Source: Frischella japonica (GTDB lineage: Bacteria; Pseudomonadota; Gammaproteobacteria; Enterobacterales; Orbaceae). Taken from it: DNA of 64,000 nt. The notes below the pieces were generated by a model. The model saw only the letters and a list, made by a program, of their open reading frames with translations, did not search any database and was not told where the DNA came from. How positions within the stretch are numbered: position 1 is the first letter of the stretch; every line of letters starts with the position of its first letter. The DNA is taken from assembly GCF_014489845.1 (NCBI RefSeq), contig NZ_JABURY010000019.1, positions 1 through 64,000 on the forward strand. The letters are read 5' to 3'. Below, piece by piece: positions 1 through 7,775 of the stretch. Position numbers and translations under genes: made by a program.

Positions 1-2778
1 GCCCTGAATATTGCGTATCACCTCATAACTACCACCTTGAACAGTCAGATCCGGAAAACGGTAGCTATTAATACCCTTTAGTTGAGGCAGTCTGGTTTCT
101 AATTCCTTCATGATATGCGGTAATTGATTATAAGCGACTCTGGCGCCAAATGAATGCAAATAAATATCTGAGGTCACTAAACTTGCATCCATAAAGAAGG
201 ATTTTGCAATAAGGGCATTCGACACGGTACTCCCATTGGGGAAATGAGCCATGCCGGCAGCCGCTGTTATTGTAAAACGCTGAATCAGACGTTGGGTCAT
301 TGAAATGGCTTCTGATTCATGCCCCATTTGGATCTCAATGCCCATAAACTTATCGGTTTTCTCGGCTATCTGGGTCATTATTTGAGCGATACTTAGTAAT
401 TGTTGATTTTCATAACCCGCTTGCTTGCTCTCTATGATCGCTTGCCATAAGCCGCCCTCCTTACCCATTAAAGCATGAACGAATAAATTATGATTATCGT
501 TTATTAAATTATTCCAGATTTCAAATTCTGAATCTAATTTAATATCCCCTAAATAGCCACCATCCAACATATTCACAATATCAGACATACAACCTAAATG
601 AGCATCTGAGCTATTCGCTTCCACTTCAATCAGCCAAAAAGTATTTTCATTAATTTCAGCCTTTTCCGTTGGCTTAGCTAGCGTAAATAACCACTTGATA
701 TAATTTTTATGATCTTCTGAATACGCTATAATTTTCTTTTTAATCGTTTCAAAAGCGACTTTATCGATTTCGTCAAACTTTATGATTTTCTTTTCACTGA
801 GTCTATCTTTATATTTTTTCCACTCTTCATCAAAATCTTTCTCGGAATTTATCAATTCGGTTTCGGGATAAATATATTTTTCAACTTTGGCAATCTCTAA
901 ATCTTTTCGGGTTAAATGCTGTTTTCCTGTTGTTTTCCTTAAATAGTTAATCTTATCCGTTTCAGGCCCCGAATAGCTATAACCTACATCATTAATCAGT
1001 ATGTTATTTAATGACTTCTGATAAGCGGCCTTGACTTTGCTTTCCTCATCTTTATTAAACTTAATCTGCTGGCAACTGCCGTAACTTTCAGGTTTTACAG
1101 CGCGTTTTACCGCATCACTATCCATGTAACTAATATATCGCATATAAGAAATATCAATTCCAGGATAGTTAATCATAAATTTATAACGGGGGGATGCTAT
1201 TTCATTCATGTTACCGCTGTCCATCGTAACGGATTGCTCTAATGAGTATGCAAAAACATTATGATTTGCGCCTTTAATTCCTAAAACATCACCGGCATGA
1301 TTATAAAAAATATAACGAACATCTTCTTTATTGTTGGCATTTTTATTTTTTAATAATGAATGAAAGATGTTGATACAATGCTTCACTTGACGCCGGTAAC
1401 TGAGATCCGGACTAAAATAATCTAATTTCTCTGTGTTACCCTTTTCCAGTTGTTCTGAATAATAATTGACAATTTGCTCTTCCCGAGTAGCTGCGCGAAG
1501 GTAGTCACTCAAATACAAGCCACCATCAACCATTGTGAGCGTTGGAGACGACATTGTTAACACTTTATTCATCATGTCACCCAACACATTACGCGGAATG
1601 GGCTCAAGTTTGAAAAGCTGTTCATTGATTTTTAGATCCAACTTGTTTTCTGTGTTCTTGGCATCATAGATAATCGGATTGGATTCTTTTTCGATTTCTT
1701 TCTGACTACTTACGATATCGGTTGGTGACATTTCTTTATCTGATACCGACAACAGTTTTTGGTTGTAGTCATCACGCATTGCTTCATAAATACTTTTATC
1801 TATATTTTGTAAACGATTGACAAGGGGAATGATATTTTGCCTTTTACTGATCGCTAATTCTTCAGCCACGCCAAACAAATCATCTAAAACCAGTACTGCT
1901 GCTTCTTGATTATAAATTGCTGGTTTTAAACTCAGCGAGTTTTTGAAAAAGGCCGCTTTATTATCTTTGATACTATTAAAGTAGCTTGAGCTATAAAAAA
2001 CCGATGAATTTAATTTTTTACCCGACTCATCATCTTGAATATCTTTATAATAAAATCCAATATCTTGTTGACGACATTCAAGCTCAACTAAATATTTTGA
2101 TTGCGATTCAAAATCGCTTAATGGAAATAACCGTGAATGATTTTTATCGCCCAACACATTATGTAAATCGATGGCGACAAATCTTGTTGTCAACTGCGCT
2201 TCGTCTAAATCGATGTAATAATCTCGAACTTTTTTTGACCAGCTACGATGACTATATGCAATCCATGCCTTGGTATACATATCATTAACTGAATCTATCG
2301 TAATAAAATATCCTCTTAAATAATGTTTATCGGCACTACTAAGACAGGCTTTTGGTGCTTCTTTCGGATGTAACGTTGCCATTTCTTCAATCGCTTTATG
2401 ACGGTACAGCCCTTGCGCCGTCACTTCATACCCTAAATAACAACGTTTTTTATCGTTGGTTTCTAATAAAATATAAACAAAACCTTCTCTTAACATCCGG
2501 TAAGCATATTCATGTGTTGTTAAATCGATTGCTGGTTCACCATCTAACTTTGCCATGCCTTTTGACCAGGCAATATTTCTAAAACCTTTAGGCAAGATCG
2601 ATTTACGGGTCAAAAACAGCGTAATACCTTTACGTTTACATAACGCACAGTTACCATCTGCCATACTAGAAGCGGTCTTCTGATGATATTCTTCATAAAT
2701 AACATCATGATCAGCTTGGTATTTGTTATTCTCTTGCTCTAGTTTCTTTTCTTCATTTGATCGAATGTTATCTGTCAT
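1..2778 (-). CDS. VasX/BTH_I2691-type T6SS effector, second copy (3' end beyond window)
   Basis: An open frame of 926 codons starts at the ATG at 2778 and is still open at base 1, so the C-terminal part is outside the window. I translated about 15 stretches of it by hand and found no stop; not every line was checked. The start follows a good ribosome binding site (AAAGGGA). The N-terminus carries the CxxC motif (GNCALCKRKG, about residues 43-52), then LTRKSILPKGF and THEYAYRMLREGFVYIL. These match the 1375-residue protein at 7776-11903 block by block, so the two are paralogues. The N-terminal region fits the 'toxin VasX N-terminal' / BTH_I2691 family, whose members are T6SS cargo effectors; VasX itself is a pore-former. 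The start lies 11 bp after a DUF4123 adaptor gene, the usual adaptor-effector order. The pore-forming part cannot be seen, so its activity is inferred. Confidence 0.75.
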   Translation of the reverse strand, partial: MTDNIRSNEEKKLEQENNKYQADHDVIYEEYHQKTASSMADGNCALCKRKGITLFLTRKSILPKGFRNIAWSKGMAKLDGEPAIDLTTHEYAYRMLREGFVYILLETNDKKRCYLGYEVTAQGLYRHKAIEEMATLHPKEAPKACLSSADKHYLRGYFITIDSVNDMYTKAWIAYSHRSWSKKVRDYYIDLDEAQLTTRFVAIDLHNVLGDKNHSRLFPLSDFESQSKYLVELECRQQDIGFYYKDIQDDESGKKLNSSVFYSSSYFNSIKDNKAAFFKNSLSLKPAIYNQEAAVLVLDDLFGVAEELAISKRQNIIPLVNRLQNIDKSIYEAMRDDYNQKLLSVSDKEMSPTDIVSSQKEIEKESNPIIYDAKNTENKLDLKINEQLFKLEPIPRNVLGDMMNKVLTMSSPTLTMVDGGLYLSDYLRAATREEQIVNYYSEQLEKGNTEKLDYFSPDLSYRRQVKHCINIFHSLLKNKNANNKEDVRYIFYNHAGDVLGIKGANHNVFAYSLEQSVTMDSGNMNEIASPRYKFMINYPGIDISYMRYISYMDSDAVKRAVKPESYGSCQQIKFNKDEESKVKAAYQKSLNNILINDVGYSYSGPETDKINYLRKTTGKQHLTRKDLEIAKVEKYIYPETELINSEKDFDEEWKKYKDRLSEKKIIKFDEIDKVAFETIKKKIIAYSEDHKNYIKWLFTLAKPTEKAEINENTFWLIEVEANSSDAHLGCMSDIVNMLDGGYLGDIKLDSEFEIWNNLINDNHNLFVHALMGKEGGLWQAIIESKQAGYENQQLLSIAQIMTQIAEKTDKFMGIEIQMGHESEAISMTQRLIQRFTITAAAGMAHFPNGSTVSNALIAKSFFMDASLVTSDIYLHSFGARVAYNQLPHIMKELETRLPQLKGINSYRFPDLTVQGGSYEVIRNIQG

Positions 2779-2789
2779 ACTATTTCCCT

Positions 2790-3701
2790 TTAATTTTTAT
2801 TAGATGACGCCACAAATTTTGCAATATCGATCTGTTTTAATCTTTCTGCTAGCGTCCCTGGTTCATCTTGACTGGCCAAAATCGCATTTTTTATCTCTTC
2901 GTTGTTTAGCAATGAGCCATACTTCATTGATAGTAAAACAAAAATATCATGATCTTTAACATCGTTAATGCCTAAGGTTCGTGCCTGATAACTGTATTGG
3001 CAAAATTTAACCAGTTGCGCTTTATTGCCTGAAACCGTCGTTTTATTCAGTTTCAAATAAATATTGTTCCACGCCTTATATAAGGCGAGTAAATTTTTTG
3101 CCTGATGCTGATAATATTTTTCTTCTTCTGTCAATACACGATCCATAGGATCGAAATCACGAATAGGCTGAATAGTGCGAATCGTTTGACTAACATCCGC
3201 ATAAAAATAGCTGTCACACCAATTAATAATACTGGGCAACCAATGCGGAAAAAAGCCATTACAATCCTGTAACAATTGCATTCTAAAAGGCTCATAAAAC
3301 GTTAAAAATGGCAGGTTAAATAGTCGCCCACATTGTGAACCAAAATCGAGACATTTTTGGGCTAATACCTCCGGTGGAAACTCACTCACTATCCATCCGC
3401 AGATATAATTTTTGGTGAATAAATGTTCTCTGATTACAATGCCAACGCTGGCTCTAACCAATTTATTATTTAATTTTTCATTGGGCTCTTTGATAACAAT
3501 TAAGTGTGGACAAGCATTTAAATCATAAGCCAGTTCAGGGCGGGCAATTATAGCGATTTGATCCGATTTCACATTCTCTTTTATATTATCCAAATGAAGA
3601 GGGCTTATCTCGCTCACATAACCCAACATATCGATGAGTAAATAACAGTATTTATTATCATAAGTAGGATCGGTTAAATAGTTAGTTAGTGTTTTATCCA
3701 T
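2790..3701 (-). CDS. DUF4123 T6SS effector adaptor (Tec/Tap family), cassette 2
   Basis: This 303-residue protein is a diverged paralogue of the one at 11921-12835. Both share YLLID near the N-terminus, DLNxCP(H/K)LI, a YxCGW(I/M)VS(E/Q)(F/Y)PPE block and PFYEPFRMQLLQ. This is the DUF4123 pattern. Members of the family (Tap-1/TEC) bind a cargo effector and the VgrG tip so that the toxin is loaded before firing; they act in the cytoplasm. The gene is followed after 11 bp by the VasX-like effector at 1-2778, which is the predicted client. The start is preceded by AAGGAAAT. No vgrG lies directly upstream, so this cassette must borrow the VgrG at 12835-15192 or another one. The function is family knowledge plus context. 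Confidence 0.78.
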   Translation of the reverse strand: MDKTLTNYLTDPTYDNKYCYLLIDMLGYVSEISPLHLDNIKENVKSDQIAIIARPELAYDLNACPHLIVIKEPNEKLNNKLVRASVGIVIREHLFTKNYICGWIVSEFPPEVLAQKCLDFGSQCGRLFNLPFLTFYEPFRMQLLQDCNGFFPHWLPSIINWCDSYFYADVSQTIRTIQPIRDFDPMDRVLTEEEKYYQHQAKNLLALYKAWNNIYLKLNKTTVSGNKAQLVKFCQYSYQARTLGINDVKDHDIFVLLSMKYGSLLNNEEIKNAILASQDEPGTLAERLKQIDIAKFVASSNKN

Positions 3702-4118
3702 TGTATTGTTATTTCCTTATACTATTTTGTTGTTATTGTTGTCACTACGAATGCCATTACTAACAGTTGAAAAATGATAATCAACGGTTAGTTCTGGGTT
3801 TACAGTACATATTCCATGATCAATATCTTAGCTAAAAGTAGTCACGACTTTGTGCGTTGCCGTTCAATGTTTCAAAATTAAAGCGATGACCTCGCAAATA
3901 GCCTAAAAAATTAGCTGGATCGCTTCGAACGATATATTGAATTTTTACCATAAGTTATTTTCAATCTTGCTTGTTTAAATTATGTTTAACTTTTAAACTG
4001 ATTTAATAAATGTCAACATTAATTTAATGAAATATAACAATCAGTTATTAGCGATTATCTTTTTGGATTATCGTTGCAAAGTGAAAACGATGCTTTAATA
4101 ATATTTATATTTAATAAT
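3702..4118. other. Gap between lipoprotein array and adaptor gene
   Basis: These 417 bases hold no full gene. They contain one 39-codon open frame (listed separately). The rest is AT-rich with no clear hairpin terminator. A promoter for cassette 2 may lie here, but I could not single one out. Confidence 0.5.
3832..3951 (-). CDS. Possible 39-residue ORF or gene remnant
   Basis: A minus-strand ATG at 3951 opens a 39-codon frame that begins MVKIQYIVRSDP and ends NAQSRDYF. The codons look coding-like (GGTCATCGC, GGCAACGCA), but no good ribosome binding site is visible and the protein is not recognised. It sits between the truncated lipoprotein copy and the second adaptor gene. It could be the remains of an earlier immunity or effector gene, or chance. 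Confidence 0.2.
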   Translation of the reverse strand: MVKIQYIVRSDPANFLGYLRGHRFNFETLNGNAQSRDYF

Positions 4119-4217
4119 TCACTTAGGTAACCTTTCTTTTAGTGAACCATCAAAATCGGTACAACCCAATAAGCCGCATGCCAAGACTACGGCGCTGATT
4201 AATTGACCATATTTCAT
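4119..4217 (-). pseudogene. Truncated sixth copy of the array lipoprotein gene
   Basis: The first 30 codons match the five full copies downstream of the same ribosome binding site, including the signal peptide and the LLGC lipobox. The match ends abruptly after KERL, where the frame runs two more codons (PK) to a TGA. The full copies continue from this point with QAEYDRM. Identity to the full genes stops at the bases GAAAGGTTAC, so this is the recombination edge of the tandem array. The 32-residue product could be processed as a lipopeptide but is unlikely to function. Confidence 0.85.
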
Positions 4218-4236
4218 CGGTTATTCTCCTTTGCCA

Positions 4237-4926
4237 TTAATATTGGCCTATTGCTAGCCGGCCAATACCACCGGCATTATAGTAAGCACCGCCTTTTTTA
4301 ATGACCCGACCTGACCCTTTATAAGTCTTACCTTCATATTCTTTAGTAAATTGTTGAAATAAGGCCATTAACCGATCATCCCTTGCCCATTCCGGCACAT
4401 TTTCAAGTTGATTATCATAACTAATTTCCGTATAAACATATTCGCCACCGGCCGCTCTGACATCCTCAATATCGGTTACCTTTAATATCACCCTGCGACC
4501 ATAACAGAAGTAAGCTTTATCATCCAAATCACGCGATACCCCCGCTGGCCCTTGACCGGGCCAAAAGTAAAGCGCTTTTTGCCCTTCCTCAGTCAGGCTA
4601 TAACGGAAATACGGCGAGCCCTCACTCACCGGTTGGCGCTCAAGTAACCCTAACTCGGCAAAAAGCGGTAAACGGATAGCTAACCGTTTTTGATTAACGT
4701 TATAGTAGCGCACTAAATCAGCTGGAATTTTCCCCTCGTCCAATGTCGGGTCATCAATATACGGGAACCGAACATGCCCGGCTAAATAGCATATTGCACG
4801 GTTACCGGTTTCGTTCATGCGATCATATTCCGCTTGTAACCTTTCTTTCAGTGAACCATCAAAATCGGTACAACCCAATAAGCCGCATGCCAAAACTACG
4901 GCGCTGATTAATTGACCATATTTCAT
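4237..4926 (-). CDS. Array lipoprotein copy 1 (putative T6SS immunity)
   Basis: A 229-residue predicted lipoprotein. The signal peptide is MKYGQLISAVVLACGLLGC, with the lipobox ending at Cys19. The residue after Cys is Thr, so by the enteric +2 rule it should be sorted to the outer membrane. The mature part has no recognised domain. It contains ETGNRAICYLAGHVRFPYID (about 39-58), a segment resembling a winged-helix wing (SLTEEGQKALYFWPGQG) and a Gly-rich C-terminus (YNAGGIGRLAIGQY). This copy has the ADLVRYYNVNQKR middle block, the GPAGVSRDLDDK block and the KEYEGKTYKGSGRVIKKGG tail. It is the last complete copy downstream of the VasX-like effector. Protection against that effector is inferred from position, cell location and amplification. 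Confidence 0.7.
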   Translation of the reverse strand: MKYGQLISAVVLACGLLGCTDFDGSLKERLQAEYDRMNETGNRAICYLAGHVRFPYIDDPTLDEGKIPADLVRYYNVNQKRLAIRLPLFAELGLLERQPVSEGSPYFRYSLTEEGQKALYFWPGQGPAGVSRDLDDKAYFCYGRRVILKVTDIEDVRAAGGEYVYTEISYDNQLENVPEWARDDRLMALFQQFTKEYEGKTYKGSGRVIKKGGAYYNAGGIGRLAIGQY

Positions 4927-4945
4927 CGGTTATTCTCCTTTGCCA

Positions 4946-5632
4946 TTAATATTGGCCTATCGCTAGCCGGCCAATACCACCGGCATTATAGTAAGCACCA
5001 TCTTTTTTGATGACTCGACCTGACCCTTTATAAGTCTTACCTTCATAATACTTGGTAAACTGTTGAAATAAGGTCAATAACCGATCATCCCTTGCCCATT
5101 CCGGCACACCTTCAAGTTGATTATCATAACGAATGATCGTATAAACATATTCACCACCGGCCGCTCTGACATCCTCAATATCGGTTACCTTTAATATCAC
5201 CCGGCGACCATAACAGAAATAAGCATAATCTTTCAAATTACGCGCAACTCCTTCCCCTTGACCGGGCCAAAAGTAAAGCGCTTTTTGCCCTTCCTCAGTC
5301 AGGCTATAACGGAAATACGGCGAGCCCTCACTCACCGGTTGGCGCTCAAGTAACCCTAACTCGGCAAAAAGCGGTAAACGTTTAGCCAGCCGCTCTAAAT
5401 TAGCATTGTAAGATTTCACTAAATTAGATGGAATTTTACCCTCGTCCAATGTCGGGTCATCAATATACGGAAACCGAACATGACCAGCTAAATAACATAT
5501 CGCCCGATTGCCGGTTTCGTTCATCCGATCATATTCCGCTTGTAACCTTTCTTTCAGTGAACCATCAAAATCGGTACAACCCAATAAGCCACATGCCAAG
5601 ACTACGGCGCTGATTAATTGACCATATTTCAT
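4946..5632 (-). CDS. Array lipoprotein copy 2 (putative T6SS immunity)
   Basis: A 228-residue lipoprotein with the same signal peptide and Cys19 lipobox as its neighbours. It uses the SNLVKSYNANLERLAKR middle block and the shorter GEGVARNLKDY block, one residue shorter than the GPAG version. It is the most divergent copy in the C-terminal third: TIIRYDNQLEGVPEW replaces TEISYDNQLENVPEW, and RLLTLFQ replaces RLLALFQ or RLMALFQ. It lies 19 bp from each neighbour and has the same AAAGGAGAATAACCG leader before its ATG. The variable positions may set specificity for different toxin variants; that is inference. Confidence 0.7.
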   Translation of the reverse strand: MKYGQLISAVVLACGLLGCTDFDGSLKERLQAEYDRMNETGNRAICYLAGHVRFPYIDDPTLDEGKIPSNLVKSYNANLERLAKRLPLFAELGLLERQPVSEGSPYFRYSLTEEGQKALYFWPGQGEGVARNLKDYAYFCYGRRVILKVTDIEDVRAAGGEYVYTIIRYDNQLEGVPEWARDDRLLTLFQQFTKYYEGKTYKGSGRVIKKDGAYYNAGGIGRLAIGQY

Positions 5633-5651
5633 CGGTTATTCTCCTTTGCCA

Positions 5652-6341
5652 TTAATAATGACCTATCGCTAGCCGGCCAATTCCACCAGCATTATAGTAA
5701 GCACCGTCTTTTTTGATGACATTTCCAGCCCCTTTATAAGTCTTACCTTCATAATACTTGGTGAATTGTTGAAATAAGGCCAATAACCGATCATCCCTTG
5801 CCCATTCCGGCACATTTTCAAGTTGATTATCATAACTAATTTCCGTATAAACATATTCGCCACCGGCCGCTCTGACATCCTCAATATCGGTTACCTTTAA
5901 TATCACCCGGCGACCATAACAGAAATAGGCTTTATCATCCAAATCACGCGATACCCCCGCTGGCCCTTGACCGGGCCAAAAGTAAAGCGCTTTTTGCCCT
6001 TCCTCAGTCAGGCTATAACGGAAATACGGCGAGCCCTCACTCACCGGTTGGCGCTCAAGTAACCCTAACTCGGCAAAAAGCGGTAAACGGATAGCTAACC
6101 GTTTTTGATTAACGTTATAGTAGCGCTCTAAATCAGCTGGAATTTTTCCCTCGTCCAAAGTTGGGTCATCAATATACGGGAACCGAACATGCCCGGCTAA
6201 ATAGCATATTGCACGGTTACCGGTTTCGTTCATCCGATCATATTCCGCTTGTAACCTTTCTTTCAGTGAACCATCAAAATCGGTACAACCCAATAAGCTG
6301 CATGCCAAGACTACGGCGCTGATTAATTGACCATATTTCAT
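5652..6341 (-). CDS. Array lipoprotein copy 3 (putative T6SS immunity)
   Basis: A 229-residue lipoprotein; the signal peptide has CSLLGC instead of CGLLGC. It combines the ADLERYYNVNQKR middle block and GPAGVSRDLDDK block seen in copy 1 with the KYYEGKTYKGAGNVIKKDG tail seen in copy 4. It ends IGHY where the others end IGQY. The exchange of whole blocks between copies indicates gene conversion or unequal crossing-over rather than independent point mutation. Spacing and ribosome binding site are the same as in the other copies. Confidence 0.7.
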   Translation of the reverse strand: MKYGQLISAVVLACSLLGCTDFDGSLKERLQAEYDRMNETGNRAICYLAGHVRFPYIDDPTLDEGKIPADLERYYNVNQKRLAIRLPLFAELGLLERQPVSEGSPYFRYSLTEEGQKALYFWPGQGPAGVSRDLDDKAYFCYGRRVILKVTDIEDVRAAGGEYVYTEISYDNQLENVPEWARDDRLLALFQQFTKYYEGKTYKGAGNVIKKDGAYYNAGGIGRLAIGHY

Positions 6342-6360
6342 CGGTTATTCTCCTTTGCCA

Positions 6361-7047
6361 TTAATATTGGCCTATCGCTAGTCGGCCAATACCACCGGCA
6401 TTATAGTAAGCACCGTCTTTTTTGATGACATTTCCAGCCCCTTTATAAGTCTTACCTTCATAATACTTGGTGAATTGTTGAAATAAGGCCAATAACCGAT
6501 CATCCCTTGCCCATTCCGGCACATTTTCAAGTTGATTATCATAACTAATTTCCGTATAAACATATTCGCCACCGGCCGCTCTGACATCCTCAATATCGGT
6601 TACCTTTAATATCACCCGGCGACCATAGCAGAAATAAGAATAATCTTTCAAATTACGCGCAACTCCTTCCCCTTGACCGGGCCAAAAGTAAAGGGCTTTT
6701 TGCCCTTCCTCAGTCAGGCTATAACGGAAATATGGCGAGCCCTCACTCACCGGTTGGCGCTCAAGTAACCCTAATTCGGTAAAAAGCGGTAAACGTTTAG
6801 CCAGCCGCTCCAAATTAGCATTGTAGGATTTCACTAAATTAGATGGTATTTTCCCCTCGTCCAATGTCGGGTCATCAATATACGGAAACCGAACATGCCC
6901 GGCTAAATAACATATCGCCATATTACCGGTTTCGTTCATGCGATCATATTCCGCTTGTAACCTTTCTTTCAGTGAACCATCAAAATCGGTACAACCCAAT
7001 AAGCCGCATGCCAAGACTACTGCGCTGATTAATTGACCATATTTCAT
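6361..7047 (-). CDS. Array lipoprotein copy 4 (putative T6SS immunity)
   Basis: A 228-residue lipoprotein with the SNLVKSYNANLERLAKR and GEGVARNLKDYSYF blocks, as in copy 5, but with the KYYEGKTYKGAGNVIKKDG tail of copy 3. Private changes include ETGNMAI for ETGNRAI and LFTELG for LFAELG. The lipobox is intact (LLGC, Cys19). It is read from the same minus-strand array, 19 bp from either neighbour. The function is inferred as for the other copies. Confidence 0.7.
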   Translation of the reverse strand: MKYGQLISAVVLACGLLGCTDFDGSLKERLQAEYDRMNETGNMAICYLAGHVRFPYIDDPTLDEGKIPSNLVKSYNANLERLAKRLPLFTELGLLERQPVSEGSPYFRYSLTEEGQKALYFWPGQGEGVARNLKDYSYFCYGRRVILKVTDIEDVRAAGGEYVYTEISYDNQLENVPEWARDDRLLALFQQFTKYYEGKTYKGAGNVIKKDGAYYNAGGIGRLAIGQY

Positions 7048-7066
7048 CGGTTATTCTCCTTTGCCA

Positions 7067-7753
7067 TTAATATTGGCCTATTGCTAGCCGGCCAATACCA
7101 CCGGCATTATAGTAAGCACCGCCTTTTTTAATGACCCGACCTGACCCTTTATAAGTCTTACCTTCATATTCTTTAGTAAATTGTTGAAATAAGGCCATTA
7201 ACCGATCATCCCTTGCCCATTCCGGCACATTTTCAAGTTGATTATCATAACTAATTTCCGTATAAACATATTCGCCACCGGCCGCTCTGACATCCTCAAT
7301 ATCGGTTACCTTTAATATCACCCGGCGACCATAACAGAAATAAGAATAATCTTTCAAATTACGCGCAACTCCTTCCCCTTGACCGGGCCAAAAGTAAAGG
7401 GCTTTTTGCCCTTCCTCAGTCAGGCTATAACGGAAATACGGCGAGCCCTCACTCACCGGTTGGCGCTCAAGTAACCCTAACTCGGCAAAAAGCGGTAAAC
7501 GTTTAGCCAGCCGCTCTAAATTAGCATTGTAAGATTTCACTAAATTAGATGGAATTTTACCCTCGTCCAATGTCGGGTCATCAATATACGGAAACCGAAC
7601 ATGACCAGCTAAATAACATATCGCCCGATTGCCGGTTTCGTTCATACGATCATATTCCGCTTGTAACCTTTCTTTCAGTGAACCATCAAAATCGGTACAA
7701 CCCAATAAGCCGCATGCCAAGACTACGGCGCTGATTAATTGACCATATTTCAT
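7067..7753 (-). CDS. Array lipoprotein copy 5, first after the effector (putative immunity)
   Basis: This 228-residue lipoprotein gene is the first of the array. It starts 22 bp after the stop of the VasX-like effector and has the same AAAGGAGAATAACCG ribosome binding site as the later copies. Effector gene followed at once by a small exported protein is the standard effector-immunity order. It has the SNLVK middle and GEGVARNLKDYSYF blocks with the KEYEGKTYKGSGRVIKKGG tail that is otherwise found only in copy 1. VasX of Vibrio cholerae is neutralised by an inner-membrane protein (TsiV2), so a lipoprotein would be a different solution. Other roles for an exported accessory protein cannot be excluded. 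Confidence 0.72.
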   Translation of the reverse strand: MKYGQLISAVVLACGLLGCTDFDGSLKERLQAEYDRMNETGNRAICYLAGHVRFPYIDDPTLDEGKIPSNLVKSYNANLERLAKRLPLFAELGLLERQPVSEGSPYFRYSLTEEGQKALYFWPGQGEGVARNLKDYSYFCYGRRVILKVTDIEDVRAAGGEYVYTEISYDNQLENVPEWARDDRLMALFQQFTKEYEGKTYKGSGRVIKKGGAYYNAGGIGRLAIGQY

Positions 7754-7775
7754 CGGTTATTCTCCTTTAGTTAAC

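Larger units (their letters stand above)
4119..7753 (-). repeat. Tandem gene array: five full and one truncated unit of 706-709 bp
   Basis: Five complete genes of 687 or 690 bp, each separated by exactly 19 bp, form head-to-tail units of 706 or 709 bp, and a 99-bp partial unit closes the array. The spacer carries the ribosome binding site AAAGGAG. The copies are nearly identical in their first ~67 codons and vary in three blocks: residues ~68-85, ~125-138 and ~165-215. Block combinations are shuffled between copies. Confidence 0.95.

Noticed and set aside
1986-2582. Two plus-strand open frames (100 and 76 codons) near the left edge
   Set aside because: Both are antisense to the truncated VasX-like effector, whose minus-strand frame is open and homologous to the complete paralogue.
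5669-6593. 71-codon minus-strand frames overlapping lipoprotein copies 3 and 4
   Set aside because: They are out-of-frame readings of the real genes and exist only because those two copies share a tail sequence.
5428-7734. Plus-strand open frames of 61 codons repeated inside the lipoprotein array
   Set aside because: They are antisense shadows of the conserved 5' part of each lipoprotein gene and lack ribosome binding sites.
4119-7753. CRISPR-like or integron cassette array
   Set aside because: The units are full protein genes of ~700 bp with no short repeats, attC-like sites or integrase.
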